Shown: piece after piece, positions 8,412 to 8,501 of the stretch
Numbering within the stretch: position 1 is the stretch's first letter
Layout of the letters: every line of letters starts with the position of its first letter
Assembly (NCBI GenBank): GCA_934654805.1
Contig: CAKUGW010000124.1
Span: forward strand, 1-8,501
Direction of reading: 5' to 3'
Length of the DNA: 8,501 bases
Source of the DNA: an uncultured Kiritimatiellota bacterium
Lineage (GTDB): Bacteria; Verrucomicrobiota; Kiritimatiellia; RFP12; UBA1067
Position numbers and translations under genes: made by a program
The notes under the pieces: generated by a model
Told to the model about the DNA's origin: nothing
Seen by the model: only the letters and a program-made list of their open reading frames with translations
The model's database searches: none

Positions 8412-8423
8412 AGGGCCGGCCCT
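8412..8423. promoter_or_regulatory. 12-bp palindrome at the -35 position of the tolQ promoter
   Basis: AGGGCCGGCCCT is a perfect palindrome beginning 17 bp upstream of the -10 hexamer, exactly where a -35 would lie. It could be an operator or simply GC-rich chance; nothing comparable is seen at the gyrB or ddl promoters. Confidence 0.25.
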
Positions 8424-8472
8424 GTCCCGACTTTGCCACTTCATTTTTTGAAAAGAGCGGTTTGAGCCAATG

Positions 8473-8491
8473 TTCACGCGGGTTGCGTGAA
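8473..8491. other. 7-bp inverted repeat at the right edge
   Basis: TTCACGC (8473-8479) and GCGTGAA (8485-8491) are perfect inverted arms around GGGTT. No T-run directly follows on either strand. It may be an operator or the end of a transcript from outside the window. Nothing else is recognisable in 8424-8501. Confidence 0.3.
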
Positions 8492-8501
8492 ACAACAGCC
8501 A

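Overview
This is a GC-rich bacterial window of ordinary housekeeping genes with some unusual small-scale structure. Eight protein genes are supported. The left end carries a plus-strand pair, ddl (D-alanine--D-alanine ligase) and ftsQ (divisome protein), overlapping by ATGA. The rest is minus-strand: gyrB facing ftsQ tail to tail across 18 bp, and upstream of it a tolQ/exbB - tolR/exbD - tonB/tolA - secreted alpha-toroid protein - lone ABC ATPase series. I see no tRNA, rRNA, CRISPR array, transposase, integrase or phage gene.

Organism (inference, moderate to low confidence): a Gram-negative, outer-membrane-bearing member of the PVC group, most plausibly a Verrucomicrobiota/Kiritimatiellota-like uncultured lineage. 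Reasons are the Tol/Ton energising module, a secreted prenyltransferase/squalene-cyclase-repeat protein of a kind common in that group, a ddl-ftsQ remnant of the division and cell-wall cluster, high GC, and purine-rich short tandem repeats scattered among genes. No taxonomic marker was searched.

Layout: 1-87 upstream region with a strong extended -10 element; 88-1886 ddl and ftsQ (+); 1905-4154 gyrB (-); 4155-4284 gyrB leader and promoter, and a likely terminator for the upstream operon; 4285-5016 ABC ATPase (-); 5017-5144 a block of 24-bp tandem repeats; 5145-6212 secreted toroid protein (-); 6213-6291 spacer with a strong hairpin; 6292-8350 tonB/tolA, tolR and tolQ (-); 8351-8501 promoter region with a palindrome and an inverted repeat.

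How the genes fit together: Ddl makes the D-Ala-D-Ala dipeptide for peptidoglycan and FtsQ helps assemble the division machinery. TolQ/TolR/TonB-like proteins convert proton-motive force into work at the outer membrane. The ABC ATPase belongs to the LolD/MacB/FtsE group that acts on envelope substrates. Apart from gyrB the whole window therefore concerns the cell envelope. The most interesting signals are not genes. One is a shared promoter element, TGrTATAAT followed by rsACGC, in front of all three transcription units, so close to ddl that its mRNA should be leaderless. The other is a pair of related purine-rich in-frame tandem repeats, one inserted inside the Ddl catalytic domain and one forming the leader, and probably the ribosome binding site, of the ABC ATPase gene. 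I found no convincing new multi-gene system.
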